A DNA stretch of 45,422 nt from Candidatus Azophilus lithoversatilis (GTDB lineage: Bacteria; Pseudomonadota; Gammaproteobacteria; Pseudomonadales; Azotimanducaceae): NCBI GenBank assembly GCA_028278675.1, contig JAQAJJ010000016.1, forward strand, positions 68,631-114,052, given 5' to 3'. The translations under genes were made by a program, and so were the position numbers. Positions within the stretch are counted from its first letter, which is position 1. Each line of letters starts with the position of its first letter. Shown here piece by piece: positions 36,154 through 44,710 of the stretch. Below the pieces are notes generated by a model, which saw only the letters and a program-made list of their open reading frames with translations, searched no databases and was not told the DNA's origin.

Positions 36154-37368
36154 TTGGGGTGCAGGGTTATGTGGAGTCCCTCTGAGGTCGTTGGAGTTCG
36201 TCGATCAGGCGGCACCTCGTCCGCGGATGCTTGCCGGCGCAAAGCGGCTGGGCGATCGGGGCACCGCATCGCGAACAGCCTCTTCGCAGCCGCGGTTCTG
36301 TGGTGTGGCGCGATCGGCTGCGCGGAGCAACAGGCTGACGTGGTCGAGTGGCCGGCGGTGGGTGCCGAGCAGTCGCACACCAAATACTCCCCGGCGGACG
36401 AGATCACCGCGGCGAACGTTGGCGAATTGAAGATCGCCTGGCAATGGGAGCCGAACGAGGCGCCGCTGGAAGGCTACGGCACACGGCCCGGCGCATTCCA
36501 GGCAACGCCGATCATGGTCGACGGGGTTGTGTACTTGTCAACCATGTACACGCGCGTGGCGGCGCTCGAAGCCGAAACGGGCGCTGAGTTGTGGATGTTC
36601 GATCCGAAGGCCTACGAAGGGGGGCCTAAGGGCGCACGGCCGGGGGGCTTTCAGCACCGGGGCATCGCCTATTGGAACGATGGGGACGACGCGCGCATTT
36701 TCCTCAACAGCCGCGACCGCCTGTACGCCATCGACGCTGCGACCGGTGAACTGGATGCGGGATTCGGCGAGCTTGGCAGCGTCCTGCTGACCGCCGGCCA
36801 TGGCCGCCCGGTGAGCCGCTTCGAATTCGATCAGACCTCGCCGCCGGTGGTGTTCGAGGATCTCGTCATCGTGGGCAGCCTGGTGCCCGACCAGCTCCAG
36901 CGCAAGTTCGACACCCCCGGCAAGGTGCAGGCCTTCGACGTTCGCACGGGCAAACGCCGCTGAGTCTTCTTCACCATCCCCCAGTCGAGTGAGGACTTCG
37001 GCGCGGACACTTGGGAGGGAGAGTCGTGGCGCTACACCGGCGATGCCAACGTGTGGGGTTTGATGTCGCTCGACGTCGAGCGCGGGCTGCTCTATGTGCC
37101 GACGAGCACACCGAGCAGCGACTACTGGGGCGGTCGCCGGGTGGGAGCGAACCTCTTCGCTGACTCGCTGGTGTGCCTGGATGCGCGCACGGGCGAGCGG
37201 CAGTGGCACTTCCAGGCCGTGCACCATGGGGTCTGGGACTACGATCTCGGCGCCGCGCCGAACTTGGCAACGATGACCTATCGCACCCGATCGGGGCGGC
37301 AGTTCGTGGTCATCGCCACTGGGGGCGGGTCCGACGCCGCGCTGGTCGCGTTTGCGCGAGCCGGCTAG
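36154..37368 (+). pseudogene. PQQ-dependent dehydrogenase, disabled
   Basis: The frame encodes a lipoprotein-like leader (LFAAAVLWCGAIGC), then quinoprotein beta-propeller sequence (HTKYSPADEITAANVGELKIAWQWE, ATPIMVDGVVYLSTMYTRVAALEAETG). A TGA at 36961-36963 interrupts RTGKRR / [17 protein letters not shown]; family members have Trp there, so TGG has become TGA. The same frame continues through [12 protein letters not shown] and [10 protein letters not shown]. Near 37275 it jumps from PNLATM to a far C-terminal [18 protein letters not shown], so roughly 200 or more codons are deleted. The intact family (~600+ residues) oxidises alcohols or sugars in the periplasm. It cannot make an active enzyme. 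Confidence 0.88.
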
Positions 37369-37413
37369 CGGCGTGCGCATCTGCGGCACCAGCGACCACG
37401 CCGGCTTGGCGGG

Positions 37414-39624
37414 ATGAGTTTGCCCTTCGCGGAAGTCACGGCGGATCTCCGTGCGGAATTGCTGGGCGGCAAAGCGGTTTCGAGCCTCTCCGCCGGCCTC
37501 ACCTCCGGGCTTGGGCTGCTGGTCGCACAGGTGGCCTTCGCGACCTTCATATTCTCCGGGGCGTTGGCGCCTTACGCGTCCCAGGGCGTCGGCCTCGTGT
37601 TGTTCGGGAACTTCGCCGCCTGTCTGATCATGGCCATGGCATCGGGATATCGGGGCGTGATCGCCGGTCTGTCGCCAGCGCTCGTCATCGGCATGGCCGC
37701 GTTTGGATCTTCAACGAAGGCCGAAGGCGACGTCTTGTTCGCGACCGTTTCGGGAGCGCTCATTGTCAGCGCGGTTGTCACCGGCCTCGCTTGTTTCATG
37801 ATCGGTCGATTTCGGCTTGCCAACCTGCTGCGCTTCATTCCTTATCCGGTCTCGGCCGGTTTCGTCGCCGGAATCGGCGGCGCCGTATGTCTCGCTGCCA
37901 TGTCGCTGATGGACGCGGAGCTCCGCTGGGGCGGCATTCCGGAGTTGCTGGAGCCCACCTCGCTGGCGCGTTGGGGGCCCGGTGTTGGGTACGGGATCGC
38001 GCTGTACTTCGCCATGAAACGGTGGGGCAACGCCTTGATCCTGCCGGTGAGCGTCGCGGTCGTGGTGGCTGGATACCAGCTTGCACTGGCGGGTCTCGGC
38101 ATCTCCGGCGCCGAGGCACAGGCCGCGGGCCTGTTGCTGACCAGCACCGCGGACGGCAACCTTTCGCCGGCCTTGGGCGCCGCCGATGTCATGCGCGTCA
38201 ACTGGGCCGCGTTGGCCGGGCAGATTCCCAACATGCTGGCGCTGATCACGGTCGCGTTCATCTGCGTGATCATGAACGTCGCGGGCCTCGAGGTCGCCGC
38301 CAACCAGGAACTGGACTGGGATCGGGAACTCAAGGCGAGCGGACTGGCCAGCGCGCTTGGCGGCCTCGGCGGCGGAACGGAGGCGACCATCGTCGTGCCG
38401 GCGTCGCTGCGCAGCAAGCTGTTCGGGGCAGCCTCGCGCCTGACCGGCATCGTCGCCGCACTCGTCATTAGCGTGGCCTTGCTCATCGGCGACGGGATGC
38501 TGGAACTGGTTCCGTCACCGCTGGTGGGCGGGATACTGATCTTCGCCGGACTCGGCATGCTTGACGAAGGCCTCGTGAGAAGCTACCGGCGTCTGACCAA
38601 TCCCGAATTCGGCATCATCGTACTGATCTTCGTCACCATCGGCGTCTTCGGGCTGCTTGAGGGCGTTGGGGCCGGATTGCTGGCCACCCTGATCTTCTTT
38701 GCCATCCGCCTCAGCCGAGTGGACCCGATCGAATCACGCTTCACCGCTCGCGAGCACCGCAGCAGCAGGGCGCGTTCGGTACCCGAGCGAGCCATACTGT
38801 CGCAGGCGGGCGACCGTGTGCAGGCGTACCGACTGCGGGGTTACATTTTCTTCGGCAGCGCCGCGCCCCTGGCCGACCGTCTGAGGGAATCCATGAACGG
38901 GCCATCGCCCCCCGATTGTCTGTTGCTGGACTTCGCCAACGTGTCCGGCTTCGACTTCTCGGGGGTCAACCTGCTCAGCCGTGTGCTGCAGGCCGCGAAC
39001 AGCGCGGGTGTGCAGGTGGTGCTAGGCGCTCCGCCGGAGCGGTTGAGAGCGAGTCTGGCGCTCAACCTCCCGCCACCGGTGTTCGCGGAGCTGGTTCTGG
39101 AGGCCAATGTCGATCTCGCGCTGGAGCGCTGCGAGGAGACCGTAATCGCGGCGTGGGAGGCGAATGCCGACCTGGCCGACCAGCAGCGCGGCGCGCTGCT
39201 GGAACGCACTGCCGGTGACCTCGAACAATCCCTCAACCACGGAGCGGACTTCGAGGCGTTGATGGACGAACTGCGCGACTGGCTGGACGGTCGCGACCAT
39301 GCGCGCGAAGAGACGATCGCCGCCGAGAGGACAGCGCGGGCTGGTGTGCAATTTCTCGTTTCGGGCCGGGCCTCGGCGCAGGACACCGCAGGTGCGCGAA
39401 TCTACCAGTGCGCACCGGGCGATGTGGTCTGGCCACCGAGCGCCAGGGACCAACAGGTTGCCGCGGTCGTGGCCGACGAGCCGTGCCGGACGATGGTTCT
39501 GGCCCCTGCCGTTCGGCACCGGCTGGAAACCAACCATCCGGAGCTTGCCCTCAGGCTGTACCGATACCTCGTTGCCGAGCGGCTTCAGATTGAGACCGGC
39601 AACATCAACTCAAGTCCGGAATGA
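37414..39624 (+). CDS. SulP/SLC26 transporter with STAS and C-terminal cNMP-like domain
   Basis: 736 residues. About 10-12 transmembrane helices (to ~435) include the SulP stretch FIPYPVSAGFVAGIGG and the NVAGLEVAANQELDWDRELKASGLASALGGLGGG region. A STAS domain (~460-560) follows with FANVSGFDFSGVNLL. The C-terminal ~170 residues continue into a region with FEALMDELRD and a beta-rich segment (IYQCAPGDVVWPP...MVLAP) that looks like a degenerate cyclic-nucleotide-binding fold. It is predicted to import sulfate or another small anion. Its 3' end overlaps the convergent flavin oxidoreductase gene by 20 bp. Base composition and position beside the PQQ remnant suggest separate acquisition, but this is weak. 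Confidence 0.87.
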   Translation: MSLPFAEVTADLRAELLGGKAVSSLSAGLTSGLGLLVAQVAFATFIFSGALAPYASQGVGLVLFGNFAACLIMAMASGYRGVIAGLSPALVIGMAAFGSSTKAEGDVLFATVSGALIVSAVVTGLACFMIGRFRLANLLRFIPYPVSAGFVAGIGGAVCLAAMSLMDAELRWGGIPELLEPTSLARWGPGVGYGIALYFAMKRWGNALILPVSVAVVVAGYQLALAGLGISGAEAQAAGLLLTSTADGNLSPALGAADVMRVNWAALAGQIPNMLALITVAFICVIMNVAGLEVAANQELDWDRELKASGLASALGGLGGGTEATIVVPASLRSKLFGAASRLTGIVAALVISVALLIGDGMLELVPSPLVGGILIFAGLGMLDEGLVRSYRRLTNPEFGIIVLIFVTIGVFGLLEGVGAGLLATLIFFAIRLSRVDPIESRFTAREHRSSRARSVPERAILSQAGDRVQAYRLRGYIFFGSAAPLADRLRESMNGPSPPDCLLLDFANVSGFDFSGVNLLSRVLQAANSAGVQVVLGAPPERLRASLALNLPPPVFAELVLEANVDLALERCEETVIAAWEANADLADQQRGALLERTAGDLEQSLNHGADFEALMDELRDWLDGRDHAREETIAAERTARAGVQFLVSGRASAQDTAGARIYQCAPGDVVWPPSARDQQVAAVVADEPCRTMVLAPAVRHRLETNHPELALRLYRYLVAERLQIETGNINSSPE

Positions 39625-40465
39625 TCTTTGCGTACCGGTCGATCATCGGCATCACCGCCTCCGGCTGATCCCAAAGGTCGGTGGACACGCCGATGGTGGC
39701 TCGTTCGACGCCGAGGTCCCGGTAAAGGTTCAGCTTGTCCAAGTTGCCAACGTCCATGATTTGGACGTTGATCTCGACGCAGCCGGGGTCGCGGCCGGCA
39801 GCCCGGACTTCCTCACGAAAGGCGGCGATCGACGCGGCGACATCCCCCATGCCGATATCCACTGGATACCAACCGTCCGCCCAGGCCGCCGCATGCTTCC
39901 TGCCCAGGGGCCCCATCGCACCCATGAAAATCTTGGGGCCACCCTTCTGAACCGGTTTTGGATCGCTCCATACGGCATTGAAGCGAATGTAGTCGCCTTG
40001 GTAGGAAGGCGCCTCCTCGGTCCACAGCGCCCGGGTCGCGGCAACGGTTTCCCGCAGCACGGCGTAGCGCTTGTCGAACGGATGACGGCAGCTGTTCTCG
40101 AATTGCTCCCGGTTCCAGCCCACGCCGGTGCCGATGACCATGCGGCCTCCAGACAGTCGATCCAGGGTAGCGATGGTCTTGGCCTGCGAAAACAGGTCGC
40201 GCTCCATCAACAGCGCGATGCCGGTGCCGAGCCGCAAGTGGGTCGTCGCGTTGGCGGCGGTCATCAACGACAGGTAAGGGTCCATCATCCGTCGGTAGGG
40301 AGCGGGCAGTTCCCCGCCGGGGGGATAGGGCGTTCGGCGCGAGCAGGGGATGTGGCTGTGCTCGCCGTACCAGAGCGACTCGAAGCCGCGCTCCTCCAGC
40401 GCCCGGGCCAGCGTCGCCGGATGGGGGTCGCTCGGCGCGTTCATGGAGCTGAAGGCGAGGTGCAC
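39605..40465 (-). CDS. LLM-class flavin-dependent oxidoreductase
   Basis: A 286-residue luciferase-like TIM barrel, TIGR03619 (F420-dependent-like) subfamily: ARALEERGFESLWYGEHSHIP, LRLGTGIALLMERD, AKTIATLDRLSGGRMVIGTGVGWN and HAAAWADGWYPV. The cofactor could be F420 or FMN. The start is GTG 40465, whose G is shared with the last base of the upstream TAG stop (TAGTG), giving tight coupling to Rieske protein B; the longer open frame upstream runs over that gene. Oxidation or monooxygenation of the pathway substrate is likely. Confidence 0.87.
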   Translation of the reverse strand: MHLAFSSMNAPSDPHPATLARALEERGFESLWYGEHSHIPCSRRTPYPPGGELPAPYRRMMDPYLSLMTAANATTHLRLGTGIALLMERDLFSQAKTIATLDRLSGGRMVIGTGVGWNREQFENSCRHPFDKRYAVLRETVAATRALWTEEAPSYQGDYIRFNAVWSDPKPVQKGGPKIFMGAMGPLGRKHAAAWADGWYPVDIGMGDVAASIAAFREEVRAAGRDPGCVEINVQIMDVGNLDKLNLYRDLGVERATIGVSTDLWDQPEAVMPMIDRYAKIIPDLS

Positions 40466-41547
40466 TAGTAACGCCCGCGGGCGGCCACCTCTTCGGGCGC
40501 GGGTTTGAGCCAGTTGGTGAGATAGCGGCCGTTGGCCTTGGCCTGGCGCTTGGCGGCTTCTTCGCGAGGATTGTAGAACTGGCGATACCACTCGCGAATC
40601 TTGTGGAACGGTCCGTCGCTCTTGATCTGCAGGATCTGGAAGACAGGCGCCTTGGCCTCCCAGACCTCAAAGTCCTGCAGGAAGGCCAAGCGGCTCGATT
40701 CCTGGAACTCCCGCGCCTGGGCAACATCGGCTGGCGTCGCGACGGGGCTTTCACTCTTGACCATCAGGGCGTGCCAAACCTTCAGCCGGCCGTCGTCCAC
40801 CGGCGTGTGGGCGATCAGCATGATGGCGTCATAGAGGCCGGTCAGACGTGACAGAAGAATGGCGGGGCCCGTGTAGAACGTATCGGTCTCCAGCAGCGTG
40901 TTGCTGGCCGCCAGGGTTTTGTGCCCGCCGCCCTGCCGCTGAATGACCACATGGTCGCGCACTTCGTTCTCGAAGTACTCCAGCGTAGAGCCGTGAATCG
41001 GACCGAGATGGGGCGAGTCCGCCATGTTGTCGATCACTTCCTGGGGATGCGAATCGATCTCTCCCAAGTGATCGATGGTCCAGTCGACCCAAGCGGGATC
41101 GTCCCATTCGGGAAGTTCCGGAATGCCAAAGTCCGGCTCGCCCGCTTCCGGGTCGTGCCACATCCAAACGCAGCCGTACCGTTCCGCGACTCGCCAACTC
41201 CGGACGCAGGCCTTCGCGGGGATGGGGCCTTCGTGGTAAGGGATGTCGTCGCATTGTCCGTCCGGCCCGTAGCGCCAAGCGTGGTAGGGGCAGCGGATGG
41301 CGTCCCCTTCGACCTGCCCGTCGAGAACTACAAACGAGGTCTTGTTGCGAGCCATGTTGGTGCCCATGTGGGCGCACGTGGCATCCAGAAGCACCAATTT
41401 GCCGCTCTGGCCCCGGTAGAGAGCGAGCTCCCTGCCGAAGAAACGCAGCGGCAGCACTCGCTCGCCGACCTCGTTCGCCTCGGCCACCATGAACCAGCCG
41501 CGTGGAAAGGTGAAGGGTCCGAGACCGTACTCGGCGGTAGTGGCCAT
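40465..41547 (-). CDS. Rieske non-haem iron oxygenase, KshA-like (B), with Rieske-loop insertion
   Basis: 360 residues. Rieske ligands are Cys58, His60, Cys86 and His89, with 25 residues between the pairs instead of the usual 16-17; the extra stretch KTSFVVLDGQ lies in the loop. The mononuclear iron site NMADSPHLGPIH gives Asp177, His180 and His185. The C-terminal SDGPFHKIREWYRQFY matches KshA. The start at 41547 (MATTAEYGLGPFTFPRGWF) is chosen from family conservation. The second gene of a Rieske C-Rieske B-LLM operon, 22 bp after Rieske C. Steroid-type ring hydroxylation or side-chain attack is the best guess. Confidence 0.88.
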   Translation of the reverse strand: MATTAEYGLGPFTFPRGWFMVAEANEVGERVLPLRFFGRELALYRGQSGKLVLLDATCAHMGTNMARNKTSFVVLDGQVEGDAIRCPYHAWRYGPDGQCDDIPYHEGPIPAKACVRSWRVAERYGCVWMWHDPEAGEPDFGIPELPEWDDPAWVDWTIDHLGEIDSHPQEVIDNMADSPHLGPIHGSTLEYFENEVRDHVVIQRQGGGHKTLAASNTLLETDTFYTGPAILLSRLTGLYDAIMLIAHTPVDDGRLKVWHALMVKSESPVATPADVAQAREFQESSRLAFLQDFEVWEAKAPVFQILQIKSDGPFHKIREWYRQFYNPREEAAKRQAKANGRYLTNWLKPAPEEVAARGRY

Positions 41548-41569
41548 TGGCGTGCTCGCCAGCGGTGGC

Positions 41570-42571
41570 CTAGCCGACCAGCCGCATCGGCGCGTCTTGG
41601 GCGCCTTGGTCGTAGAACTGCCGGAACCATTGCCGGTACTTCGCCACCGGGCCGTCCCCGTCGCAGAGGATGGGGTCGTCGCGATAGAGCTTGTGCTTCC
41701 AGATTTCAATGTCGTGCCCCACCTGCCGGACGGTCTCCGCGACCAAGCCGTTGGTCAGCGCGTTGAACTGCTCGGAGATGTTCCTCGGCTTGGTGAACGC
41801 AAACCTCAGAATCAGGCGATTGTTGGTCACCGGCGTCATGGTGCCCATCATGACGGTCTTGAAGGCGCGGTCAAAGGTCTGGGAACTCATGCCCGGCCCC
41901 CAGTTGCGGCTGATCAGATGGGATTCCTCCGTCTTCGACAGATCGATGGTGCCGTCCTCGCCGATCTTCGGCGAGAGCGACACCATTTCGGTGACGCGGC
42001 GGCAGCCATCAAGGGTGATGTTCGCCTTCGGCATGGTCTGGGCGCTGTGGACGTAAACGAAGTGGGCGATGTCCACCGCGTTCTCACCGGTCTCCTGAAT
42101 GTGGGACTCGATTTCCCAATCATAGGTTTCGAGTTCCGACCATTCGGGATCCGCGAACTCGGGGATGTCCTCGATCTCGAAAGTGGGTTCGATGCGGCGC
42201 GGATGGTACCAGGCCCAGATCATCTGGTTGCGCTCCTGCACCGGATAGCTGTAGAGGCAGGCGCCCTCCTGGGCGCGGCGCGGCATCGCATCGGCATAGG
42301 GCACTTCCCGAACGATGCCCTCGCCATCGAGCTGCCAGCCGTGGAAGGGGCAGGCCAATTGTTCGCCCACCACCTTGCCGCCATGCCCGAGATGCGCACC
42401 AAGGTGCGGACAGAACGCCTCCAGCATCCTGGCCTCGCCGCCATCGGTACGGAACAGCACCTGGTGCTGGTCGAACAGGAACGTGGGGCTGACTTCGCCA
42501 GGCGCCAAGTCCTTGCTGTAGCCGACGGCGAACCAGCCAAAGGGAATGGGTAGGTCGAGTCCGATGCCCAT
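41570..42571 (-). CDS. Rieske non-haem iron oxygenase, KshA-like (C)
   Basis: 333 residues. Rieske ligands are Cys54, His56, Cys74 and His77 with the standard 17-residue gap (CPHLGAHLGHGG...CPFHGW). The iron site NAVDIAHFVYVH gives Asp167, His170 and His175. It is closest in style to Rieske A at 21577 (same LGAHxGxGGKV loop and RQFYDQGA C-terminus) but lacks A's ~40-residue N-terminal extension. AGAGGAGAG lies just upstream of the ATG at 42571. It heads the minus-strand operon. No reductase or ferredoxin partner is nearby. Confidence 0.88.
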   Translation of the reverse strand: MGIGLDLPIPFGWFAVGYSKDLAPGEVSPTFLFDQHQVLFRTDGGEARMLEAFCPHLGAHLGHGGKVVGEQLACPFHGWQLDGEGIVREVPYADAMPRRAQEGACLYSYPVQERNQMIWAWYHPRRIEPTFEIEDIPEFADPEWSELETYDWEIESHIQETGENAVDIAHFVYVHSAQTMPKANITLDGCRRVTEMVSLSPKIGEDGTIDLSKTEESHLISRNWGPGMSSQTFDRAFKTVMMGTMTPVTNNRLILRFAFTKPRNISEQFNALTNGLVAETVRQVGHDIEIWKHKLYRDDPILCDGDGPVAKYRQWFRQFYDQGAQDAPMRLVG

Positions 42572-42674
42572 GGGTCTCTCTCCTCTAGTTTTCCTGATCG
42601 CGCAAGCAGGCTATCACATGAGCCAGCCTATGCGCCCCACGCCCGCCATCCCGTCAGTCCGAGGCATCGCCCCG

Positions 42675-43553
42675 TTAGCCGAGTGTGGGGATGGGCAGTT
42701 CGCTTCGATTGAGGATCGAGTCGAACCGCGCCCTGATCTTCTCCTGCGTGCCGGGGTTCATTGGCGCAATCCAGAACTGGTTGTCGCGCAAGCCCTGGAT
42801 CGCCGTTTGCGCCACCTCGTCCGGGTGGGTTGTGACCAGCTTGTGGCCCATGAACTCCATGACCTTGCGCAGGTCCTCTGCCGAATTAATGCCTGTTTCC
42901 GGGGTGCCCTCCGGCTTGGAGAACTCATCGGGGCGCACCCGGTCGGAGTCGAAAATGCCGGTTTCAACGATGTGCGGGCCGGGAAACAGCGCGTGCACTT
43001 GCACCGGGCTCTGCTGATTTCGGGTCTGAATGTGCAACGCCTCGGTCACGGCCTGGATGGCCGCCTTGGTGGCGGTGTACACGGGCTGGTCGGGATAGAC
43101 GATGAACGCTCCGTTGCCCGAGCCGGTGACGACCAGGTGGGAATCCTCCCCTTGGCCGGCAAGCCGCGGCATGAAGGCATTGATGCTGTGGATGACGCCC
43201 CAAAAGTTGACGTTGAACGTCCACTGCCAGTCGTGGGGCGAGAACTCCCACAGATTGCCCGCTTCGCCCGCCGAGATGCCGGCATTGGCGAACACGAGAT
43301 GCGCCCCGCCGAGCTCGTCGAAGGCGGTGGCGGCCAGCGCATTGAGGCTGTCCTGGGTGGAGACATCGCAATGCTGGCTGCGGGCGTCGATGTTGCGCTC
43401 GATCAACGCCGCTTCGGTCGCCTTAAGCCCCGCCTCATCCACGTCCGCGATCAGCACCCGCGCCCCTTCCGCGCCGAGCGCGAAGGCGAGCGATCTGCCA
43501 ACGCCGCTGGCGCCGCCGGTGATGACTGCCAGCTTATCCGTAAAGTCCTGCAT
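42675..43553 (-). CDS. SDR family oxidoreductase
   Basis: 292 residues, longer than a minimal SDR. TGGASGVG NAD(P) motif, DVSTQD, FANAGIS, NVNFWGVIHSINAFMP, catalytic Ser in VVTGSGNG, and YTATK. The C-terminal extension (HPDEVAQTAIQGLRDNQFWIAP...) is typical of the SDR group found beside cyclic-terpenoid and steroid genes. Substrate unknown. The promoter should lie in the AT-rich spacer 43560-43625, next to the GGAACA/TGTTCC inverted repeat. It is separated from Rieske C by about 100 bp with no clear terminator, so readthrough into the oxygenases is possible. Confidence 0.87.
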   Translation of the reverse strand: MQDFTDKLAVITGGASGVGRSLAFALGAEGARVLIADVDEAGLKATEAALIERNIDARSQHCDVSTQDSLNALAATAFDELGGAHLVFANAGISAGEAGNLWEFSPHDWQWTFNVNFWGVIHSINAFMPRLAGQGEDSHLVVTGSGNGAFIVYPDQPVYTATKAAIQAVTEALHIQTRNQQSPVQVHALFPGPHIVETGIFDSDRVRPDEFSKPEGTPETGINSAEDLRKVMEFMGHKLVTTHPDEVAQTAIQGLRDNQFWIAPMNPGTQEKIRARFDSILNRSELPIPTLG

Positions 43554-43593
43554 GCCGATGCCCCCGTTAGTGTGCGCAAGCTACAAACAAATA

Positions 43594-43618
43594 GGAACAT
43601 AATACTAATCGTTGTTCC
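43594..43618. promoter_or_regulatory. Putative operator, inverted repeat
   Basis: GGAACA (43594-43599) and TGTTCC (43613-43618) form a 6-bp palindrome with a 13-bp AT-rich centre, in the AT-rich spacer upstream of the SDR at 42675-43553. Size and position suit a TetR- or LysR-type site for the minus-strand operon. No regulator is adjacent. Confidence 0.4.
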
Positions 43619-43646
43619 ACATTAGCAGCACCATCAATTCCGCCCT

Positions 43647-43694
43647 CAACCAGTGAAGCGCTGTGCGAACGGGAGTTGATCAGAGGCTCCCTAG
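43647..43694. mobile_element. MITE-like element A, end fragment
   Basis: CAACCAGTGAAGCGCTGTGCGAACG... to GATCAGAGGCTCCCTAG matches the right end of element A (about 298-345), including the CTAG edge, over ~48 bp with few differences. The rest of the element is missing. Its last bases provide the TAG stop of the adjoining SDR gene. Confidence 0.7.
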
Positions 43695-44560
43695 ATCACC
43701 CGCGCCGGGTGGGGAATGCGCGGTTCGCCGAGCTGATCGCGATAGGACGGGGGCTGCTTGCCGCCTTCATCGGTCAGGCCGTATTCGAGTGCCAGCTCCG
43801 CGGTCACCAGGGTCAGCCCGGATTTTTTCCCCAGATTCTGGTCGCCGGCCAAGGCGTGGATGACTCGCCCGTTGAACTGCGGTGTCTCTGCCAGCGCCAT
43901 GAAGTCGTCGTACTGCTCGCCGCGATGGCGCAGCACCACCTCGGTGCGTTCCGTGCGTTGCGGGCCCAGCCACAGGGACACCGCGGCGACACCAGTGTTC
44001 TCGAAGTCGACTGCCATGTCAGCGGCCATCTTGTCGTAACCCGCCTTCTGCGCGCCGTAAGCCGGGCCGTGCATGTAGCAGACCGACCCGAAGGACGACG
44101 TGAACGTGATAAGCCCGGAGCCCTGCCGGACCATGATCGGCGCGGCATGGTAGCTCGCGACGTAGGCGGAGCGCAGGCCGACGTCCAGGATGCCGGCGAG
44201 CGCCAGTGGCTTCTCCCAGAAGCCGCCGGGGTCGATCAGGTTGTCGTGAACGTGCGCGGCGTTGTTGACCAGGATGTCCAGCCGCTGCCGCTCGGCATCG
44301 ATCTGCTCGATCACCGTCCGGGTGGCAGCATCATCCGCGTGGTCGCATTGGATGCCAACACCGGTGCCGCCCGCGGCGTTGATGGCGGCAACGGTCTCAT
44401 CAAGGGTGCCGCGCAGCACCTCGCCCTTGAGGGTCGCGGTGGCCTCATGCCTGGACCGCCCGGTGATGTAAACCACCATGCCTTGGCTCGCAAGCCCAAG
44501 CGCAATGCCCTTGCCAGCGCCACGGGTGGCGCCCGTGACCAATGCGACCGGTGCCGACAT
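43691..44560 (-). CDS. SDR family oxidoreductase, DHRS1-like
   Basis: 289 residues. TGATRGAG motif, VVYITGRS, NNAAHVHDN, FTSSFGS, YGAQK and the characteristic VSLWLGPQRTE track mammalian/bacterial DHRS1, whose human member reduces steroids and some xenobiotics. The start is ATG 44560; GAGG lies ~8 bp upstream (a TTG at 44572 is rejected). The stop codon TAG (43691-43693) is part of the inserted element A edge, so the C-terminus (ends ...IPHPARVI) may be slightly altered from the ancestral protein. Confidence 0.87.
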   Translation of the reverse strand: MSAPVALVTGATRGAGKGIALGLASQGMVVYITGRSRHEATATLKGEVLRGTLDETVAAINAAGGTGVGIQCDHADDAATRTVIEQIDAERQRLDILVNNAAHVHDNLIDPGGFWEKPLALAGILDVGLRSAYVASYHAAPIMVRQGSGLITFTSSFGSVCYMHGPAYGAQKAGYDKMAADMAVDFENTGVAAVSLWLGPQRTERTEVVLRHRGEQYDDFMALAETPQFNGRVIHALAGDQNLGKKSGLTLVTAELALEYGLTDEGGKQPPSYRDQLGEPRIPHPARVI

Positions 44561-44587
44561 GATCGTCCTCAACCCAGTTCATCGCTT

Positions 44588-44616
44588 AACCTAGCGGCGA
44601 ACGGCGCATATTGCAA
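44588..44616 (-). promoter_or_regulatory. Possible promoter of the DHRS1-like SDR
   Basis: On the minus strand TTGCAA (44616-44611), 17-bp spacer, TAGGTT (44593-44588), about 28 bp before the start codon. The -10 is weak. Confidence 0.35.
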
Positions 44617-44710
44617 TAAACTTGCTTAGAGGCTGCCGGAAAACGCAAAAAATACACGGTCAGATTGCGCATTCCCGCCATTTTCATTGCCGGGGCGCCG
44701 ATTCGGCCGC

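Noticed and set aside
36961-36963. TGA as selenocysteine or programmed readthrough in the PQQ-dehydrogenase
   Set aside because: The family has Trp at this site, no SECIS-like hairpin is evident, and a large internal deletion downstream already disables the protein.
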